Of a stretch of 64,000 bases of DNA, positions 59,249 through 64,000 are shown piece after piece. Under the pieces are notes generated by a model. It had not been told where the DNA came from, ran no database searches, and saw only the letters and a program-made list of their open reading frames with translations. The position numbers were made by a program, and so were the translations under genes. The stretch lies in NCBI GenBank assembly GCA_958450365.1, contig CAUEEP010000289.1, forward strand, positions 1-64,000. Reading direction: 5' to 3'. The stretch comes from Mesorhabditis belari. Its lineage: Eukaryota > Nematoda > Chromadorea > Rhabditida > Rhabditidae. Numbering within the stretch: the stretch's first letter is position 1; every line of letters begins with the position of its first letter.

Positions 59249-61713
59249 CTATGGATATGATGCGTCAAAATCGATCAAGATGATCTTTGTCTCCTCTATC
59301 GATTGAAATCCACATACGAGTAATGTTTCAGATGCTTCGAGATTCCATTCATAACGGCCAAGGTCATCCGAACGAGATCGAATGAGATCACGAACGAAGG
59401 TACCTTAAAATGAAAAAAATTAACAAAACTAAACTTTGCCATAGATTTAAGCTTCAATAGTTAACGAGACAAGTCGTCTAGTGAAAAAATTCCACCTTAA
59501 ATGCTAGCTTGCAGTCTGGATCTTATTGCCTAATCCAAATTTAAAAAGGTAATTTCAAACAGCATACCTTTTTCCACATCCCACAGCTTCACCGAGCCAT
59601 CAAGCGAACCTGTCACCAAAAGTCCGGAGTCGAGCCATTGCATTGAAGAGATGACGTTCAACGTTTGGCCAGGTAAGTGGTGAAGGCACGAGCCACCCTC
59701 ACGAATGTCCCAAACCTGAATAAAAGCAAGGAGTTTTGATAGGATTGATTAAACATACCCAAACGTCCGAACCGTAATAGCAGGCTAAAATGTTTCCGCG
59801 AAGCTGCATCCCAAAGTAACCACTGAGCCGTGACCCTTCATGAAAGACAATATTTGCGATGCATGCTGAAAGAAACAAATATAGATGACATTGTAACAGA
59901 AATGTGAAAAAGTGCAACGCACTTTCTCTTTGCACATCCCAGACGCGAATCGTTCCGTCATCACTACTACCCGACACGACAAGATCGCGCTCTGGCTCAA
60001 ACTAAAATAGAATCCTGATTAAAGCCAAAATTCGACAACTCAACTCACCAAAAGTGAATCAACTGGCCTCGTGTGACCCGTCAGCGTGTGCAAACACTCC
60101 CCCGTGTGTACATTCCAAACCTAATAGAATATTATAGATTGCACTAGTAACTGAACAAACCTTTACGGTAAAACCAAGGCCAACAAATACAACCCGTTTT
60201 CCATCAAATTGTACACCATTCACCTGAAATTTAACTTTGCTTAAGCCACAACTTTAATACACATACCCACACCTCGACAGCCAAAATGTGAAGGCATCTC
60301 CCGTCGACAATGTCCCAAACTCGGAGTGTTTCATCAGGCGACCCAGAAACAAGACTAAAACATTATGATCTTAGCTCAACAGAAAATTCCGATCGCTCAC
60401 GTTGTCCCATGTAGACTCAGGTATTCAACAAAACCCGTATGTCCCCGCAGAACATGAAGCTGTGCACCGTTTTGACCACACCAAACGCGCACCGTTCCAT
60501 CAATGCCGCCACTTAAATCTTACAATAGAATTTGTTGTCATAAGAATTTTTATTGAATCTTTTTAGCTTCATTGGCAACACTTATGAATTGCACTAGCTA
60601 TAGTCTATTAACCAACCAGACAATGTATTTACCATCTTCGCTCACGTGATACGAAAAAGGCTGACCATTCTGACCAGTTAGAGTAAAAGCAGGCTAAATT
60701 CAGACGTACAATAACAATTAAACAAAACAAACTTGAGCATCATCAACATTCCAGACTCGCGACGCCTTCCAGTACCGCAACGCTTTATCATAAAAACCCG
60801 TAAAGATACGCGCAGACTGATTTTCTTGATAGAAGACTTGATACTTAATAACCTCATTCTAAAAACCATCTTTTCCGTCAAGCCATTTATTCAAACCTCC
60901 AGAACAGTGCTAGATTGAATCGCCCGGGATCGCCAATTCGAAATGATTCGCTTCTTTCGCAAGTACAGCGACTTCCATGGCGAACGCTCATAACATCTAG
61001 AAAAAAATTCATTTCGCAACAAGTTAGGCCACTAACTGTCCATATGCGATCTTGCGTGCTTGTCGATTCTGCTGTGCTTCTTGAAGGTCCATATGTGAAC
61101 AGATTGTGCTTTCCGCTTGCTTATTTGCTCGATGCTCTGGATTCGCCGCCCAACCCCCGAGAAAACGAAAACTAAAAAAACAAGTTTGAGACGAGTCTTT
61201 TTACAATCTATTCCCTAAATATGAACCAGTTCATCTAAACAAACATTATCATATGATTTCCCTCGCTTTATATCATTGTTTGCTTTGGAATCAATAACAT
61301 TATTGTCCTAGATCGCACAATTATTTAAATCTAGTTTAATATAAATCTATCAGATATGTACTTTTAAGTGTTATCTTATCGGCTCAAAACTGTAACAAAC
61401 CTTGGCGCATCAAATTCCACATATCCGTTATCGAAACATTTCTGTCGCCACGTTTGATCACCTTCACAAATCCGTTGCCACGTCCGCGAGACGCCAGCGC
61501 AAGTCATCAAATCGCGCGGTGTCAAATGGGCGATGATGCGATAAGCAATCTAAAACTAAACAATTACTCCCACAGGTTTCAACAAACCTCCTTTGGCAAT
61601 TGTGCCAAGAAGTCCTTTTGGGAGAATGGTTGGTTCGGTTCCACTTGGATATTGGATAAAACACTTGGATTAGCTTGGATTTGAGTCTTGCTGCTCTCCG
61701 CTCTGTTCAACAT
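59249..61713 (-). CDS. FW11: intact F-box/WD40 protein, FBXW7/SEL-10-like
   Basis: Minus-strand exons: 61713-61588, 61549-61401, 61171-61037, 60996-60897, 60858-60733, 60693-60617, 60511-60401, 60354-60267, 60223-60161, 60120-60049, 60001-59923, 59865-59759, 59715-59568, 59403-59249; 511 aa, all phases agree. Starts MLNRAESSKTQIQANPS. F-box FLAQLPKE, then [15 protein letters not shown]. The first WD exon is 24 nt longer than usual (LRYWKASRVWNVDDAQ, as if a strand was part-duplicated). Other repeats: VRVWC, LRVWD, VKVWN, IRVWD, VWVWD, VKLWD; ends IDFDASYP. Equivalents of human R465, R479 and R505 are E, P and N. One acceptor reads TTTAAG. Exon mixture (exon 11 like FW5, exon 13 like FW9) suggests recombination between copies. 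Confidence 0.85.
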
Positions 61714-61795
61714 CTCCCCTAAATGAAAAATTATAGCAGAGATAACATCGTAATTAATATGAGGAAAAGTCTCCGAACAAAATACTATTATTAGC

Positions 61796-61868
61796 TACCG
61801 TAAATACGGTAATAGTAGCACCCGTGTGGCACGCACTAGAGGCTGGTGGGGTACTTTCACAGTATTCA
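61796..61868. promoter_or_regulatory. Upstream hairpin of FW11
   Basis: TACCGTAAATACGGTAATAG ... GGTACTTTCACAGTATTC around GTGTGGCACGCACTAGAGGC, 83 bp before the ATG. The left arm is itself palindromic (ACCGTAAATACGGT). Confidence 0.45.
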
Positions 61869-62185
61869 AGGTATATACACCTGCTAAACGAATTGAAAAG
61901 AATGAAATTTATGGCAAAATGTCTCGTTAAATATACGAAAGGAGCGCGCATTAGAACGAGCCATCAAGAGTTTTACGGTACAATGTAAACAGCGGTGGGG
62001 GGCGATAATACATTCCCCGGAAATCCTGAATTACTCCCCCCCCCCCACACACTGTATTATCGCCCCCTTCCCCCTGGGAAACCTGCAGCGTTGCCCTCCA
62101 CGCGAAACGAAAAAAACCTTATAACACTACTTACTGAAAACAAATACCCCTTTAATACAATTATTTCACTAATAGATATTACATT
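61869..62185 (+). repeat. FW 5' flank joined to the G-rich block
   Basis: The divergent segment (MKFMAKCLVKYTKGARIRT) is cut at TTTACGGTACAATGTAAACA. It is followed by GGTGGGGGGCGATAATAC, poly-C (62036-62045) and an inverted piece matching 24200-24310 (CTTATAACACTACTTACTG). Confidence 0.6.
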
Positions 62186-62201
62186 TAAAAAAAGTCCTCA
62201 C

Positions 62202-62576
62202 CGTGTTCAATTGGATACTTCAATTGGATACAAGATGCCTCGCTTGGATTGAGCCTCATCATCGACGTAGCAGTCCTTTTGCCCCATTCCAACCATAACC
62301 CCTTGATGGCGAGGGCGACCGACGATTGACGGGAAGACGGCGCGCGGAGCATCATCACCAGCAAAGTCAGCCTAAAAAGAATTAGTACCGTAACTTGAGC
62401 AAAACCTAAACTAAAACCAGCTTAAGTAGTTTGACGTTAAAAAAACAGTTACCTAGGCAATGTATAACAAGTTAAACAACAGTTCGCCCTGCTCAGGGAC
62501 TACGAGATCCAAAGTTCACCTTGCACATTCCGGATCCGTTGTCAACCACGAGTGCAGCCACTTCTTCGTCGCACAT
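62202..62576 (-). pseudogene. Actin gene 5' fragment, copy 2 (frameshifted)
   Basis: Minus strand: exon 1 at 62576-62520 and exon 2 at 62371-62202, matching copy 1 at 42865-43236 nearly base for base. In exon 2, the text between GGCATCTTG and TATCCAATTGAA is replaced by a duplicated TATCCAATTGAAG-type stretch, a net gain of 4 nt that breaks the frame near LTLKYP. The upstream side is cut just after the ATATCTG site, about 35 nt before the ATG, and joins an FW intron piece. Confidence 0.88.
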
Positions 62577-62604
62577 TTTGTCCAAAGCCAGTTGATCAGT
62601 TGCA

Positions 62605-62930
62605 ATATCTGTTTTAAATTACCTAAGTCTATAGGCAAGAAGATCCAGACTGCAAGTTGGCATTTAAAGTAGAATCGATTCACTATATAACTTGTCTCGT
62701 TAACTATTCAAGCTTGAATCTATGGCAAAGTTTAGTGTCTTGTTGTTAATTTTTTTTCGTTTTAAGGTACCTTCGTTCGTGATCTCGTTCGATCTCGTTC
62801 GAGTGACCCTGGCCGTTATAATTGGGATCTCAAAGCCACTGAAACATCGCTCGTATGTGGAGTTCGATCGGTAGATAGGACCGAGGCCACAAAGCTCATC
62901 TTCATCGATTTTGACGCATCATATCCATAG
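62605..62930 (+). pseudogene. FW12: last intron and last exon of an FW gene
   Basis: From GTTTTAAATTACCTAAG (start of the last FW intron) through the acceptor TTTTAAG to exon 62767-62930: TFVRDLVRSRSSDPGRYN at the start, IDFDASYP then stop at the end. The exon is open, with four extra residues (RTEA) compared with most copies. No upstream exons are present; the actin fragment lies directly before it. Confidence 0.75.
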
Positions 62931-63583
62931 GTTTATTTGGATTTTTGCTATTTCCCTAGGTCTTATTGTGATCGTTGTGAAAGATCGTTTATTTTGTCCT
63001 TTTTGTGGATGGTAGCAACTGTTTTGTTTGTTACTTCCTTTTTTATCATCAATTTTGAGTTGTAAATGTTTAATCTTGTTTATAAACCAATACAAAATAC
63101 GTAATTAATATAAGGAAAAGTCCTGAACAAAATACCGTACCCAGTATTTACGGTATATACACCTGCCGAACGAATTGAAAAGAATGGAATTTATGGCAGA
63201 AAGTCTCGTTAAAGGAGCACGTTTTAGAACGCGCCATCAAGGGGTTTACGGTAGAATGTACACAAAACCATCGTTAGTGGCTTCACGGCTCAAAAATCGA
63301 TTCCATTGCGCTTTTTAGCACTTCAGCCACGAAATACCCTTTTGTGCACATACTCGTAGGTAAGGTGATGTTTATCGGCAGAATTTAAAGCCCCGCTCGG
63401 ATGTTGGAGCTGCGGTCGGCGAAAATTGACTTCTTTATTTTACATTTTGACTTTAAAGCTACGGTCTAGCTAGTTTAGGAGTGGTTAGCATTATAGGAGT
63501 CAAAATTTGGCATAAGCCTCAGCGTTTCGTGATCAATAAAGATCAGTATCAATAGTGATTATTATAAAAAGAAGATAAAAAAG
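62931..63583. repeat. Patchwork of FW flanks
   Basis: Bases 62931-63090 are FW 3' flank (GTGAAAGATCGTTTATTTTG). Bases 63095-63390 are an FW 5' cassette with a shortened hairpin. Bases 63390-63530 match 45120-45290. Bases 63530-63583 are the ATAGTGATTATTATAAAAAG repeat. Confidence 0.6.
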
Positions 63584-63917
63584 CTACCGTAAGCTGATAT
63601 TCAAAAAAATCCCTTGCTACCATCCGATTCAAAAAAAATTCAAATTCGCATATTATTTGAAAATTTGTAGACAAACTAGCGTCCTGCTATTCAGGATGGC
63701 GAAATTTCAAAAAACCAAAGCTCAAAAACAATTGAGCGCTTGTAAAATCGCTTGTTGTTGGGTTGACGATGTGGAATTGCAAAGATCACCCTTGCACAGA
63801 CATTGCTCACCGCGAAGTCTGAAAACGATTTGGGCAATTGGATGATTACAATTGGGCAACTGAAGACTTTGTGCTTAGATTTGGATCATCAATACTACTT
63901 AGTAATAAGAATACTTA
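63584..63917. repeat. Repeat of 4594-4891
   Basis: Near-identical to the interior of the inverted-repeat element at 4594-4891, including the 62-codon open frame (MKICRQTSVLLFRMAKFQKT) with no change in its translation. Part of its neighbour (CCCTTGCTACCATCCG) shows the same element lies here in deleted form. Confidence 0.75.
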
Positions 63918-64000
63918 CCGTAAATACTGTAATAGTACCCCACACCCCTCGTACAGTCGCGTAGTCGCAAAGTTTTTTAGTATTTCATTTTTTTTTTAAA
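63918..64000. mobile_element. MITE copy 3, cut by the window edge
   Basis: CCGTAAATACTGTAATAG after a TA, then CACCCCTCGTACAGTCGC, as in copies 1 and 2. The right end lies outside the window. Confidence 0.8.

Overview
The window looks like nuclear DNA of a small-genome invertebrate, most likely an ecdysozoan. The evidence is many very short introns (38-47 nt) with GT...TTTAG/TTCAG borders, an animal-type actin 5' end (starting [16 protein letters not shown]), a BEL/Pao retrotransposon remnant, several TA-flanked MITEs, and degenerate TTAGGC-type hexamers like nematode telomere repeats. Nematode is my best guess, but a small arthropod is not excluded. Nothing here is prokaryotic.

The dominant content is a scrambled array of F-box/WD40 genes of the FBXW7/SEL-10 (CDC4) family, numbered FW1-FW12 from left to right. 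Exon by exon I find four copies with no frame break: FW4 (18501-20915 +, 487 aa), FW9 (42018-39586 -, 495 aa), FW10 (54887-57347 +, 501 aa) and FW11 (61713-59249 -, 511 aa). Three are near-complete but disrupted: FW3 (5934-8883 +, about 599 aa with two compensating indels), FW5 (25127-27495 +, 10-nt deletion) and FW6 (32764-30898 -, no 5' exons). The rest are fragments: FW1, FW2, FW7, FW8, FW12 and a lone exon near 28.25 kb. The common plan is a short N-terminus, an F-box exon, a linker, seven WD repeats with a C-terminal closing segment, and 14 exons (15 in FW3). These would be substrate receptors of SCF-type ubiquitin ligases. The three phosphate-binding arginines of FBXW7 are largely replaced and differ between copies, so the targets have probably changed.

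Layout: 0-3 kb, broken FW1/FW2 and a fragment of an unrelated gene (gene K). 3.7-5.8 kb, a long inverted-repeat element with a nested MITE. 5.9-9.9 kb, FW3 and its 3' flank. 9.9-21.3 kb, segmental duplication alpha-1 (gene K copy 1, telomere-like repeats, FW4). 21.7-24.7 kb, BEL/Pao remnant and a G-rich block. 25.1-28.3 kb, FW5. 28.3-34.7 kb, a patchwork holding FW6-FW8. 34.7-37.7 kb, an inverted, broken piece of alpha, then a MITE. 38.8-42.2 kb, FW9. 42.5-45.8 kb, an actin 5' fragment, a MITE-like inverted repeat and flank pieces. 45.9-57.7 kb, alpha-2, nearly identical to alpha-1 in places (gene K copy 2, FW10), followed directly by the start of a third alpha. 58.4-62.2 kb, FW11. 62.2-64 kb, a second actin fragment, FW12, and a repeat of the sequence at 4.6-5.0 kb.

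The FW genes share a conserved upstream cassette: a roughly 75-bp imperfect hairpin about 83 bp before the ATG, and a splice-acceptor-like TTTCATTTAG five or six bases before the ATG. All coordinates, splice sites and alignments were worked out by eye; no search or transcript evidence was available.
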